Below, one piece after another: positions 8,688-17,632 of a stretch of DNA of 64,000 nucleotides. The DNA comes from Hyphomicrobiales bacterium. Lineage in GTDB: Bacteria; Pseudomonadota; Alphaproteobacteria; Rhizobiales; Rhizobiaceae. Each line of letters starts with the position of its first letter. Positions within the stretch are counted from its first letter, which is position 1. The notes below the pieces were generated by a model that did no database searches, was not told where the DNA came from, and was given only the letters and a program-made list of their open reading frames with translations. The stretch covers positions 86,217 through 150,216 of the forward strand of contig UBQX01000004.1 of assembly GCA_900467685.1 (NCBI GenBank), read 5' to 3'. Position numbers and translations under genes: made by a program.

Positions 8688-9989
8688 ATGAGTACAGTTG
8701 AATACGGAATCGAGCCCGTCGCGATCGACGAACAGCTTGAGGAGCGCGCCAACGAGAGCGTCGAGATCGACCAGATCCGGCCGTTGCCGCGTATCTCGAT
8801 CCATGCCTTCTGCGAAAGCGACGACGCGCTGCGCCTGATGGAGCGCTGCAGCCGCGACCGCCGCATGGCAAAGGTCACCTTCAAGATCAACCACGGCAGC
8901 ATTGCTGCGGCGGCGAGCATGTTTGCATCCGCTGCGACGCCGAACCTGATCATCCTCGAGACGGCGCTCGGTGCTGAGCGTCTGTTCGAGGAACTGGGTC
9001 CGCTTGCAGAGGTCTGCGATCCGTCGACAAAGGTGATCATCATCGGTCGCCAGAACGACATCGGCCTCTATCGCGAACTGATGCGCAACGGCATTTCCGA
9101 ATATCTTGTCTATCCGGTGGGCCTGCCCGACCTCCTCTCTTCCGTTGCCTCGATCTTCGTGGATCCAGAGGCTGAACCGCTCGGCCGCAGCATTGCCTTC
9201 ATCGGTGCCAAGGGCGGCGTCGGCTCCTCGACCATCGCTCACAACGCGGCTTTCGGTATCTCGAGCCTGTTTGCTACCGAAACCATCCTCGCCGATCTCG
9301 ATCTTCCGTTCGGCACGGCCAACATCAATTTCGACCAGGACCCTGCGATGGGCATGGCGGAAGCCGTCTATTCGCCTGACCGCCTGGACGAAATTTTCCT
9401 CGATCGTCTGCTGGCTAAATGCACGGACAATCTGTCGCTGCTGGCCGCACCCTCCATGCTCGACCGCGCCTACGACTTCGGCCGGGACTCGTTCCAGCAC
9501 GTTGTCGAAGTGCTGGCGCGTTCGGCCCCTGTCACGGTCCTCGACGTGCCGCATGCGTGGAACGACTGGACCCGCATGCTGCTGTCCGGCGTCGACGAAG
9601 TGGTCATTACGGCCGTGCCGGATCTCGCCAATCTTCGCAACGCCAAGAACATGTTCGACGCGCTGAAGAAGCTGCGTCCGAACGACAAGCTTCCCCATCT
9701 GGTCCTCAACCAGGCCGGTATGCCGAAGCGGGCCGAGATTTCGCCCTCCGACTTCGCCGATCCGCTCGGCGTGCAGCCGATCGCGGTCATCCCCTTCGAG
9801 GTCCAGCTTTTCGGCAATGCGGCCAACAGCGGACGCATGATCGCCGAAATCGACCCCAAGGCACCGGTTTCCGAGACGTTCTCGCAGATCGCCCATGTCG
9901 TCACGGGCCGCACGACGGTCAAGCGCCAGAAGGGCAACAGCCTCACCAAGATGCTGGCGCTGCTCAACCGCTCCAAAAGCAAAGCATGA
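8688..9989 (+). CDS. cpaE: Pilus assembly ATPase-like protein CpaE (TadZ)
   Basis: MinD/ParA-like protein that places the Tad apparatus at the pole (TadZ family), 433 residues. The N-terminal third (about residues 45-160) looks like a degenerate response-regulator receiver (KVIIIGRQNDIGLYRELMRNGISEYLVYPV). From about residue 170 there is a MinD-type domain with a deviant P-loop (GAKGGVGSST) and ADLDLPFGTANINFDQDP as the Walker A' and switch region. The final segment is basic. It sits in operon between cpaD and cpaF. The ATG at 8688 follows a GGAGAG site. Confidence 0.93.
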   Translation: MSTVEYGIEPVAIDEQLEERANESVEIDQIRPLPRISIHAFCESDDALRLMERCSRDRRMAKVTFKINHGSIAAAASMFASAATPNLIILETALGAERLFEELGPLAEVCDPSTKVIIIGRQNDIGLYRELMRNGISEYLVYPVGLPDLLSSVASIFVDPEAEPLGRSIAFIGAKGGVGSSTIAHNAAFGISSLFATETILADLDLPFGTANINFDQDPAMGMAEAVYSPDRLDEIFLDRLLAKCTDNLSLLAAPSMLDRAYDFGRDSFQHVVEVLARSAPVTVLDVPHAWNDWTRMLLSGVDEVVITAVPDLANLRNAKNMFDALKKLRPNDKLPHLVLNQAGMPKRAEISPSDFADPLGVQPIAVIPFEVQLFGNAANSGRMIAEIDPKAPVSETFSQIAHVVTGRTTVKRQKGNSLTKMLALLNRSKSKA

Positions 9990-10008
9990 AAAAGACTGGA
10001 TCTGATTG

Positions 10009-11532
10009 ATGTTCGGCAAAAAGGGAAATGACGGTTTCGGAAAATCCGGCTTCTCGGGAGGCTCGGCTCCTTCCGCGCCGAAGACCTATGCACCGGCCGC
10101 CCCTGCCGCGCCAGAGCAGCAGGTGATGGTTGCCGCGCCGGAGCCGGCGATGAAGGCTCCGGAACCCCAGCCGGCGCCCATGCGCGCGGCTGCAACGCCG
10201 CCACCGCTGGCGCCCGAACCCGTGCGCCGCCGCACCACCCGCAATTCCGAATATTACGACACCAAGAGCCAGGTCTTTTCCGCGCTGATCGACACGATCG
10301 ACCTGTCGCAGCTGGCCAAGCTCGACAACGAGAGCGCGCGCGAGGAAATCCGCGATATCGTCAACGATATCATCACGATCAAGAACTTCGCGATGTCGAT
10401 TGCCGAGCAGGAAGAACTGCTCGAGGATATCTGCAACGACGTTCTGGGTTTCGGCCCGCTCGAGCCGCTTCTGGCGCGCGACGATATCGCCGACATCATG
10501 GTCAATGGTGCCGGCCAGACCTTCATCGAAGTCGACGGCAAGGTGCAGGAGAGCGATATCCGCTTCCGCGACAACGGTCAGCTTCTCTCCGTCTGCCAGC
10601 GCATCGTGAGCCAGGTCGGCCGCCGCGTCGATGAATCAAGCCCGATCTGCGACGCCCGTCTTCCCGATGGTTCGCGCGTCAACGTTATTGCCCCGCCGCT
10701 CGCCATCGACGGCCCGGCTCTCACCATTCGTAAGTTCAAGAAGGACAAGCTGACACTCGACCAGCTCGTGCGTTTCGGCTCGATCACGCCCGAAGGTGCG
10801 CAGGTGCTGCAGATCATCGGCCGCGTTCGGTGCAATATCGTCGTCTCCGGAGGTACCGGTTCGGGCAAGACGACGCTTCTGAACTGCCTCACGCGTTACA
10901 TCGATACGCATGAGCGCATCATCACCTGCGAAGACTCGGCCGAACTTCAGCTGCAGCAGCCACATGTGGTGCGTCTTGAAACCCGTCCGCCGAACATCGA
11001 AGGCGAGGGCGAGATCACCATGCGTGACCTCGTCAAGAACTGCCTGCGTATGCGCCCTGAACGCATCATCGTCGGCGAAGTGCGCGGACCGGAAGTCTTC
11101 GACCTTCTGCAGGCGATGAACACCGGCCACGACGGCTCGATGGGCACCATCCACTCCAACAGCCCGCGCGAATGCCTCAACCGTATCGAATCCATGATCG
11201 CCATGGGCGGCTTCACGCTGCCGGCCAAGACGGTGCGCGAAATCGTCGCCGGTTCGGTCGACATCATCATCCAGGCCACGCGTCTGCGCGACGGCTCGCG
11301 CCGCATCACCCACATTACGGAAGTGGTCGGCATGGAAGGTGACGTCATCGTGACCCAGGACCTCGTCCGCTACGAGATCGAGGGCGAAGATGCCAATGGC
11401 CGCATCATCGGTCGCCACCGTTCAACCGGCATCGGTCGCCCGAATTTCTGGGACCGCGCCCGCTACTATGGCGAGGAAAAGCGTCTGGCGGCAGCTCTCG
11501 ATGCGATGGAAGACAAGGCGGGCGCCGCCTGA
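10009..11532 (+). CDS. cpaF: Tad pilus assembly/secretion ATPase CpaF (TadA)
   Basis: Hexameric type II/IV secretion ATPase that powers Flp pilus assembly, about 507 residues. A Pro/Ala-rich, probably disordered N-terminus (residues 15-75) precedes the ATPase N-domain. The Walker A motif SGGTGSGKTT lies near residue 283, and the Asp and His boxes follow (RPERIIVGEVRGPEVFDLLQ; MGTIHSNSPRECLNRIESM). It ends in a short Ala-rich tail. The ATG at 10009 gives MFGKKG; a TTG three bases earlier is less likely. It lies 59 bases before tadB. Confidence 0.96.
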   Translation: MFGKKGNDGFGKSGFSGGSAPSAPKTYAPAAPAAPEQQVMVAAPEPAMKAPEPQPAPMRAAATPPPLAPEPVRRRTTRNSEYYDTKSQVFSALIDTIDLSQLAKLDNESAREEIRDIVNDIITIKNFAMSIAEQEELLEDICNDVLGFGPLEPLLARDDIADIMVNGAGQTFIEVDGKVQESDIRFRDNGQLLSVCQRIVSQVGRRVDESSPICDARLPDGSRVNVIAPPLAIDGPALTIRKFKKDKLTLDQLVRFGSITPEGAQVLQIIGRVRCNIVVSGGTGSGKTTLLNCLTRYIDTHERIITCEDSAELQLQQPHVVRLETRPPNIEGEGEITMRDLVKNCLRMRPERIIVGEVRGPEVFDLLQAMNTGHDGSMGTIHSNSPRECLNRIESMIAMGGFTLPAKTVREIVAGSVDIIIQATRLRDGSRRITHITEVVGMEGDVIVTQDLVRYEIEGEDANGRIIGRHRSTGIGRPNFWDRARYYGEEKRLAAALDAMEDKAGAA

Positions 11533-11591
11533 GTGCCGGGCGGCGACGCATATGAAAGCAAGATGAAGAGTGACAACCCGGAGCGCGCGTA

Positions 11592-12647
11592 ATGTTCGGT
11601 TTTGATCCCATGGTTCTGGCGATCGTCGGCCTCGCCGCCATTGCGGCGGCGGCCGTGGCTTATGGCGTGCTCTTCTCCGAAATCGAAAACCAGCAGAAGA
11701 CCACCAACCGCTACAAGAAGGTCAAGGCCGCCGAGACCGATACCGTCAAGGTCAAGGCCGCCCGCGACCGCATGGCCGAGGCCACGAAGCGCCGTAAATC
11801 CATCCAGGATTCGCTGAGCGAACTGGAGAAGAAGCAGGAGCAGAGCAAGAAGGCGGAAACACCGACCCTCAAGGTTCGTCTGCAGCAGGCCGGCCTGTCG
11901 GCCACGGAATCGCAGTTCTACATCGCCAGCGCGGCGCTGGCTGCAGGAACCCTGCTGGTCGGCTTCATCCTCACGGCCGACATGTCCGGCGCGCCCGCCT
12001 TCGATTTTCTGCCCTTCTCCAGCGCCCAGCTCGGTGTCTTTGCACTCGCCTTCGCCATGGGCCTCGGCTTGCCGCGCTTCATCCTCGGCTTTCTGTTCAA
12101 ACGGCGCATGAAGAGGTTCCTGAACGAGTTCCCCAACTCGCTCGATATCATGGTGCGTTCGATCAAGTCCGGTCTGCCGCTCAACGACGCCGTGCGTCTC
12201 ATCGCCATGGAAGGCCAGGAGCCGGTCAAGAGCGAATTCCGCCGCGTCGTCGAGGCGCAGCAGATGGGCATGTCGATCGCCGATGCCTGCGCGCGCATCA
12301 GCGCGACCATTCCTCTCCAGGAGGTCAAGTTCTTCGCGATCGTCATCGGCATTCAGGCCCAGGCGGGTGGCAACCTGTCCGAGGCGCTGGGCAATCTTAG
12401 CCGCGTTCTCCGCGACCGCAAGAAAATGCTCGGCAAGGTGCAGGCGCTGTCCATGGAAGCCAAGGCCTCCGCCGCCATCATCGGTGCGCTGCCGTTCATC
12501 GTCGCCACGCTCGTCTCGATCACCTCGCCGGACTACATCAAGCCCCTCTTCACCGACCCGCGCGGGCACCTCATCCTGCTCGCCTCCGGGGTCTGGATGT
12601 CGATCGGCGTGCTGGTCATGCGCAAGATGATCAATTTCGATATCTAA
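11592..12647 (+). CDS. tadB: Tad inner-membrane platform protein TadB (CpaG)
   Basis: Type II secretion system F-domain membrane protein, 351 residues, forming the pilus assembly platform with TadC. An N-terminal helix (AIVGLAAIAAAAVAYGVLF) is followed by a long charged segment rich in Lys/Glu, probably coiled coil (about 35-95), two central helices and the conserved FLNEFPNSLDIMVRSIKSGLPLNDAVRLIAMEG region. The C-terminal half ends in two hydrophobic segments. It partners CpaF. The ATG at 11592 is the only sensible start. Confidence 0.93.
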   Translation: MFGFDPMVLAIVGLAAIAAAAVAYGVLFSEIENQQKTTNRYKKVKAAETDTVKVKAARDRMAEATKRRKSIQDSLSELEKKQEQSKKAETPTLKVRLQQAGLSATESQFYIASAALAAGTLLVGFILTADMSGAPAFDFLPFSSAQLGVFALAFAMGLGLPRFILGFLFKRRMKRFLNEFPNSLDIMVRSIKSGLPLNDAVRLIAMEGQEPVKSEFRRVVEAQQMGMSIADACARISATIPLQEVKFFAIVIGIQAQAGGNLSEALGNLSRVLRDRKKMLGKVQALSMEAKASAAIIGALPFIVATLVSITSPDYIKPLFTDPRGHLILLASGVWMSIGVLVMRKMINFDI

Positions 12648-12739
12648 CTTTCTCCTGAAGCAGGACCGGCCGACCCCTCGAGCGATGTCCGGAACTGCTT
12701 GAACCGACGGGCGCAGGATCCGCCACAAGGACGATCAGA

Positions 12740-13753
12740 ATGCTTTACGATCTCGCCTCGACAGTGACCAATCCGGGCTTCATCTTTGCGGTGCTGCTCG
12801 GCCTCGCGGTCTTCGGCACGCTCTATGTGGTTGCCGAACCCTATTTCGAGCGCGGCGACCTGCAGAAGCGCATGAAGTCGGTGGCGACCGAGCGCGAACA
12901 GTTGCGTGCCCGCGAACGCGCACGCATGAATGATGCCATCCAATCCAGGGCAAGCCTGCGCGGCAAGGACAACAAGAACGTCCGCAACATCGTCGAACGG
13001 CTCAACCTGCGAAAGGCGCTGGTTGACGACGCGACGATCAACAAGCTGCGCGCCGCCGGTTATCGGTCGCAGAACGCTCTCAACACCTATCTCTTCGCGC
13101 GCCTCATCCTGCCCTTCGTCTTCGCCGTTGCCGGCGCGATCTGGATTTTCGTCCTCGACAACCTGACGGATCAGGCGCTGACGATGCGGCTTCTCGCCAA
13201 TCTCGTCTTTGCCTATGCGGGCTTCTACGCACCCATCCTGTTCATCAGCAACAAGATGGGCAAGCGCCAGTCGTCAATTCGAAAGGCATGGCCCGATGCG
13301 CTCGATCTTCTGCTGATCTGCGTGGAATCCGGTGTTTCCGTCGAAGCATCCATGCGCCGCGTGGCGGACGAAATCGGTGCGCAATCGCCGGAACTGGCCG
13401 AGGAAATCGTGCTGACGACCGCTGAACTCTCCTATCTTCAGGATCGACGCAGCGCATATGAAAACCTTGCCAACCGCACCCAGCTCGATGCGGTCAAGTC
13501 GACCACGCAGGCGCTCATCCAGGCCGAACGCTACGGTACGCCCGTGGCCCAGGCGCTGCGGACGCTGGCACAGGAAAGCCGCGACACGCGCATGAACGAG
13601 GCCGAGAAAAAGGCCGCCGCCCTGCCGCCGAAGCTGACCGTGCCGATGATCCTGTTCTTCCTGCCGGTTCTGATCGCCGTCATCCTCGGCCCCGCCGGCA
13701 TCCGCGTCAGCGATCAGATGAGCGGCACGCAGCAGGAGCAGACGACGCACTGA
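12740..13753 (+). CDS. tadC: Tad inner-membrane platform protein TadC (CpaH)
   Basis: Second T2SS F-domain platform protein, 337 residues. An N-terminal membrane helix is followed by a charged loop, two helices around residues 120-180, the conserved KAWPDALDLLLICVESGVSVEASMRRV, and a C-terminal helix (ALPPKLTVPMILFFLPVLIAVILGPAGI). It is separated from tadB by 92 bases, more than elsewhere in the operon, and is the last gene before a terminator hairpin, so it closes the cpa operon. Confidence 0.93.
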   Translation: MLYDLASTVTNPGFIFAVLLGLAVFGTLYVVAEPYFERGDLQKRMKSVATEREQLRARERARMNDAIQSRASLRGKDNKNVRNIVERLNLRKALVDDATINKLRAAGYRSQNALNTYLFARLILPFVFAVAGAIWIFVLDNLTDQALTMRLLANLVFAYAGFYAPILFISNKMGKRQSSIRKAWPDALDLLLICVESGVSVEASMRRVADEIGAQSPELAEEIVLTTAELSYLQDRRSAYENLANRTQLDAVKSTTQALIQAERYGTPVAQALRTLAQESRDTRMNEAEKKAAALPPKLTVPMILFFLPVLIAVILGPAGIRVSDQMSGTQQEQTTH

Positions 13754-13785
13754 TCGCGTCGCGAACCCATCCAAACGAGCAACAA

Positions 13786-13818
13786 GAAAGGCGCTCCGGA
13801 AACCGGAACGCCTTTTTC
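13786..13818 (+). terminator. Terminator of the cpa/tad operon
   Basis: A hairpin GGCGCTCCGG / CCGGAACGCC (one mismatch, AAA loop) followed by TTTTT lies about 35 bases after the tadC stop. The facing TPR lipoprotein gene ends just beyond, so this may serve as the boundary of both transcripts, though the T-run favours the plus strand. Confidence 0.8.
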
Positions 13819-13872
13819 AGTCTTGGGAGAGCCTAGGGAGATGGGGCAGCGGGACGGGTTTCCGGCCGGGGC

Positions 13873-14685
13873 TCAACCCTGATCCTTCAGCGCCTTCCAG
13901 GTCGGCTGCTGGCTCATCATGGAGCGCAGATACTTGACGTTGGCCTCGGCCTGGTTGGGCGAAAGCTCCTGTCGGGCGATCTTCTCGGCTTCGGGATAGC
14001 GGCCCTGAAGGCCCACGACGAGCGCGAGATTCTGGCGCACCGAACTGTCGGCGCCGGGCTGCGCCACCGCCTGCCTCAGATAGGTTTCCGCCGATTTCAG
14101 GTCCCTGGTCAGAACATAGGACATGCCGAGGTTTGACAGGACGGACGGGTCGTTCGGCTTCAGGTCGAGAGCTTCGCGATAGCGCATGCGCGCCTCGGTG
14201 GAGCGGCCGAGCTGGTCGAGGATCGCACCCTGCGCCGATTTCAGGCGCCAGTCCGGCAGGTCCGGGCGCTCCGCGCGCGAGATTGTTTCCAGCGCTGCAT
14301 CAAGCTGGCCGGCTGCGGCCTGTGCCTTGCCATAGGCGGCCAGAACTTCGGTGTCGCGGGGATGGCGAATGACGACCTGCTGCATCACGGCCAGCGCCTG
14401 GTCGTTCTTGCCGGTCATGCGCAGGAGATTGGCGTAGTTCAGGCCCGCATTCCGGTCGTCCGGGTTCTTTGCGTAGGCGTCACCGATCCTGCTCGCGGCA
14501 GCATTCAGTTCGGGCGCGGTCATCTCTGTGACCGGCTTCGACAGACCGGTGGGGATCGATCCGGTCTTGATGTTGTCGGTCGAGCTCGATGTCGTGCAGG
14601 ATTGCAGCGTCAGCACCGCCGCAAACAGACAGGCGCCCGCCAGCAACCTGCTGCTGTGGATCCGGAAGAGGGTGGATGTGGTCAT
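13873..14685 (-). CDS. tadD: TPR lipoprotein, TadD-like
   Basis: Predicted periplasmic lipoprotein of 270 residues with tetratricopeptide repeats. The N-terminus is a signal peptide ending in a lipobox (LTLQSC, Cys about residue 29). TPR units run from about residue 65 to 245, with recognisable NYANLLRMTGKNDQALAVMQ and SNLGMSYVLTRDLKSAETYL. In Tad loci TadD is the pilus-biogenesis (pilotin-type) TPR lipoprotein. It lies at the end of the tad locus but on the opposite strand, so it has its own promoter upstream of 14685. The TadD role is inferred from position and architecture. Confidence 0.82.
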   Translation of the reverse strand: MTTSTLFRIHSSRLLAGACLFAAVLTLQSCTTSSSTDNIKTGSIPTGLSKPVTEMTAPELNAAASRIGDAYAKNPDDRNAGLNYANLLRMTGKNDQALAVMQQVVIRHPRDTEVLAAYGKAQAAAGQLDAALETISRAERPDLPDWRLKSAQGAILDQLGRSTEARMRYREALDLKPNDPSVLSNLGMSYVLTRDLKSAETYLRQAVAQPGADSSVRQNLALVVGLQGRYPEAEKIARQELSPNQAEANVKYLRSMMSQQPTWKALKDQG

Positions 14686-14998
14686 GGCGATGCCCCGAGA
14701 TTCTGGTCTTTTTGCACCGGCCTGAGGGCATACTGAAAACTGCGGCGCAACCTTGACACCAGCAATAGTCTGTTAACCCTAACAGAGCGTTAACGACTCT
14801 GATTCCCAGGCGCTGAAGCGGGACCCCGAAGGTTGCGGATGGCCGGTTCGGTCGGGACAGGGTACACGCAGGTGGGGCAATTCCGAAAGATGGGCGGCGC
14901 GGGACCGCCGGGGATTGTGAGAGAAACTTGAAAGAAGCATCCGGGCGATCCGCGGTCGCCGGGAATTGCTCTGCGCATTGGGAAAGACACAGATAAAC
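14686..14998. promoter_or_regulatory. Divergent intergenic region (tadD-like / aminopeptidase)
   Basis: A 313-bp gap between divergent genes. It holds TTGACA-like bases near 14752, and at 14767-14798 an imperfect inverted repeat built on GTTAAC (AGTCTGTTAAC ... GTTAACGACT) that could be a regulator site. No ORF is convincing. The aminopeptidase start has only a weak ribosome site. Confidence 0.35.
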
Positions 14999-16390
14999 AT
15001 GGCCCCCTTTCAGTTCATCAAGCGTCACAGCCCCTATAACAGCAAGCTCGGCAAGACGCTGCCGGTCTTCGCGGTGACGCCGGCGCATATCGAAATCGGG
15101 GCCATCGAGGCGACGGCGCTCGAATGGGCGCGCAAGTCGGGCTTCAAGGCCGATACCGGTTCCGTTCTGCTCGTTCCGTCAGCCGATGGCGCGCTTGGCG
15201 GCGCACTGTTCGGCCTCGGCAAGAACCCGGCGGGAACCCCTTTCATGACCGGTCATCTGGCGCGCGCGCTTCCCGAGGGCGAATGGCATGTCGAGACGGC
15301 TCCGTTGACGGCCAATCGTATCGCGCTCGGCTTCGGCCTCGGCAGCTACCGCTTCGAAACCTACCTGAAGCCGAAACCGCAGGGCGCAACGCTGCTCATC
15401 CCGAAGGACGCAAACGCGACCGACATCAAGCGCCAGATCGCCGGCGTGTTTCTGGCCCGCGACCTCATCAATACGCCGACGAACGACATGGGCCCCGATG
15501 CGCTGGAAAAGGTGTTCCGCGATCTTGCCGGACACTATGAGGCGAAGGTCTCGGTCATTTCCGGCGACGACCTCTTGAAGAAGAATTTCCCGCTGATCCA
15601 TGCCGTCGGACGCGCGGCCGCCGAAGCGCCGCGCCTGCTCGAAATGCGTTGGGGCGAGGCGGGTGCGCCCAAGGTCACGCTGGTGGGCAAGGGCGTCACC
15701 TTCGACACCGGCGGTCTCGACATCAAGCCCTCCTCCTCCATGCTTCTGATGAAGAAGGACATGGGCGGTGCCGCCAATGTGCTCGGCCTGGCGCTGATGA
15801 TCATGGATGCGCATCTCAAGGTCGACCTGCGCGTCCTCGTGCCCGTCGTCGAAAACTCCATCGCCGGCAATGCCTTCCGCCCGGGTGACATCTACCGCAG
15901 CCGCAAGGGACTGACGGTGCAGATCGACAACACGGACGCCGAAGGTCGACTCATCCTGGCCGACGCGCTGGCCTACGCGGACGAGGAGAAGCCCGATCTG
16001 TTGATCGACATGGCGACGCTGACAGGCGCAGCCCGTGTTGCGCTCGGTCCCGATCTGCCGCCCTTCTTCACCGACGATGAAGATCTGGCGCATGAACTGG
16101 CCGACTCCGCGCTCGAATGCGACGATCCGCTCTGGCGCCTGCCGCTCTATGCCGGCTACGAGGCTGATCTGAAGACCAAGATCGCCGATCTGACGAACGC
16201 GCCCTCCGGCGGCATGGCGGGCGCCATCACGGCAGCGCTCTTCCTCAAGCGCTTCGTGACGCAGACCGAAAGCTGGGCGCATTTCGATATCTTCGGCTGG
16301 TCGCCCAAGGATCGCCCGCACGCGCCGCTGGGCGGCGAGGCTCAAGGCATCCGCGCGATCTATCATCACATCCGCAAGCGGGTGAAGTAA
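14999..16390 (+). CDS. Leucyl aminopeptidase family (M17) metallopeptidase
   Basis: Cytosolic di-metal aminopeptidase of about 463 residues removing N-terminal residues from peptides. The C-terminal catalytic domain carries the M17 signature NTDAEGR and the metal/Lys region VGKGVTFDTGGLDIKPSSSM. The N-terminal half is divergent from classical PepA, as in the shorter rhizobial paralogue group. The ATG at 14999 (MAPFQFIKRH) is preferred over an in-frame start at 14966. It is monocistronic and followed by a hairpin-forming repeat. The exact substrate is not predictable. Confidence 0.9.
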   Translation: MAPFQFIKRHSPYNSKLGKTLPVFAVTPAHIEIGAIEATALEWARKSGFKADTGSVLLVPSADGALGGALFGLGKNPAGTPFMTGHLARALPEGEWHVETAPLTANRIALGFGLGSYRFETYLKPKPQGATLLIPKDANATDIKRQIAGVFLARDLINTPTNDMGPDALEKVFRDLAGHYEAKVSVISGDDLLKKNFPLIHAVGRAAAEAPRLLEMRWGEAGAPKVTLVGKGVTFDTGGLDIKPSSSMLLMKKDMGGAANVLGLALMIMDAHLKVDLRVLVPVVENSIAGNAFRPGDIYRSRKGLTVQIDNTDAEGRLILADALAYADEEKPDLLIDMATLTGAARVALGPDLPPFFTDDEDLAHELADSALECDDPLWRLPLYAGYEADLKTKIADLTNAPSGGMAGAITAALFLKRFVTQTESWAHFDIFGWSPKDRPHAPLGGEAQGIRAIYHHIRKRVK

Positions 16391-16391
16391 G

Positions 16392-16435
16392 CGCTATTCC
16401 GGGAAAGTGCTGCGCGGTTCCCCTCCGGAATAGCG
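16392..16435. repeat. Palindromic intergenic repeat (rhizobial, RIME-like)
   Basis: An 11-bp perfect stem CGCTATTCCGG (16392-16402) / CCGGAATAGCG (16425-16435) around a 22-base loop containing GAAAGTGCTGCGCGGTTCC. The layout (CCGG-AAAGTG-CGCGGTT-CCGGAAT) resembles a repeat that is abundant between genes in Rhizobiaceae. Between convergent genes it may end transcription in both directions, but it lacks a T-tract. Confidence 0.55.
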
Positions 16436-16458
16436 GCACTAGAAGCGAACGATCGGGC

Positions 16459-17073
16459 TCAATTCTGCTCTATGGCGCGACCGGTGGATGCCGGTCCGCT
16501 GACGCTGGCATCATCCTGACGACCGCGCGTCATGCGGCCGAGAATGTCTTCGCGCCAGACGTGCTTGTGCACGAAGACCATGAGGACATGCCCGACAACC
16601 AGCGCCAGCAGCACCCACCCGGCCGGGCCATGCAGAAGATGCGCAGGCTCCATGAGTGCTTCGTCACGCGTTCCCGGCTGGAAAATCGGGAAGCCAAAGA
16701 CGGCAAAGCCGCGACCACCGCCATAGGCACGCAGCAGAGCCACGGCCGGCACGAAGATCATCAGCGCGTAGAGCGCAACATGACCGCCGAGCGCCGCAAG
16801 CCCGACCAGGCCATGACCGTGGGGCGGGCGGGTGCGCAGGTTCAGAACGCCCCAGATGGCGCGTAGAACCACGAGGACCAGGAGTGTGAAGCCGAGCGTA
16901 TAATGCAAGCCCCAGACGGTCCTTGCGAGCGGCAGTTCGCGATCGATGAAATGGAGGATCGCCGACAGGAACTGTACGGCGAAGAGGGCAGCCATCAGCC
17001 AGTGCAGGGTGCGGCTGACGAGCCCATAACCCTGAGGGCGGTCCCAGATGGAAGCAGTTGTCTGACGGGACAT
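16459..17073 (-). CDS. Cytochrome b561-type membrane protein
   Basis: Di-haem cytochrome b561 (CybB-like) of about 204 residues with four predicted membrane helices. Conserved His occur in helix 1 (RTLHWLMAALFAVQF), helix 2 (LHYTLGFTLL), helix 3 (GHVALYALM) and the C-terminal pair (HLLHGPAGWVLLALVVGHVLMVFVHKHV), which fits two b-haems. It probably passes electrons between quinol and periplasmic acceptors. The ATG at 17073 (MSRQTTASIWDRPQGYG) matches the family N-terminus; the frame extends further upstream without homology-like sequence. It is divergent from the marR-like gene. Confidence 0.9.
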   Translation of the reverse strand: MSRQTTASIWDRPQGYGLVSRTLHWLMAALFAVQFLSAILHFIDRELPLARTVWGLHYTLGFTLLVLVVLRAIWGVLNLRTRPPHGHGLVGLAALGGHVALYALMIFVPAVALLRAYGGGRGFAVFGFPIFQPGTRDEALMEPAHLLHGPAGWVLLALVVGHVLMVFVHKHVWREDILGRMTRGRQDDASVSGPASTGRAIEQN

Positions 17074-17281
17074 GGAAACTCCTGAATTCGTGAAGCTTTC
17101 TGCGGGCAAACAGTCAGACCCGAAGGAAGCGGGGTTCCCCTCCCGAAGGCGATCTGTGATGTTGCATTGCGGAAAACTTGTGGCGTGCGCGGGCTCGGTT
17201 TGGAAACAGACCGTGCTCCCTTGCAAACCGTCGGCGTTACCGCCACAATGATACGGAGCCGAAACATTCGCGGAGCCGCTC

Positions 17282-17632
17282 TTGTCGCTTGAATTGACGC
17301 CCTCGCAGGCCCTTGGGCTGTGGCATGCCGTGTCCCTTTCGCAGGTGCGCTCTGAAGCGCATGACCTGACGCTTCGGCAGATGGCGATCCTGTTGCAGAT
17401 CTACCTCGTGCCGCCGCCGCATACCGTGCGGGGGCTGGCCGCGACCCTGAACGTCACCAAGCCTGTCATCACCCGCGCGCTGGATACAATGGGAGCCATG
17501 GGTCTCGTTGATCGCGTGCGCGACGACAAGGACCGGCGCAATGTCATCATCAAGCGCACGGTGGCCGGCGCCCTCTATCTCGAAAAGCTCGGCGATGTCG
17601 TCATCGCCGAAGCTCGGGAGCTACCCTATTGA
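17282..17632 (+). CDS. MarR-like winged-helix transcriptional regulator
   Basis: A 116-residue DNA-binding protein. The helix-turn-helix region is VRGLAATLNVTKPVITRALDTMGAMGLVDRVRDDKDRRNVIIKRT, a typical MarR recognition helix plus wing. It is shorter than classical MarR proteins (about 140 residues) and lacks most of the C-terminal dimerisation helix. The start is a TTG at 17282; no ATG would preserve the N-terminal helix. Its stop overlaps the TTG start of the next gene (ATTGA), so the two are translationally coupled. Ligand unknown. Confidence 0.82.
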   Translation: MSLELTPSQALGLWHAVSLSQVRSEAHDLTLRQMAILLQIYLVPPPHTVRGLAATLNVTKPVITRALDTMGAMGLVDRVRDDKDRRNVIIKRTVAGALYLEKLGDVVIAEARELPY

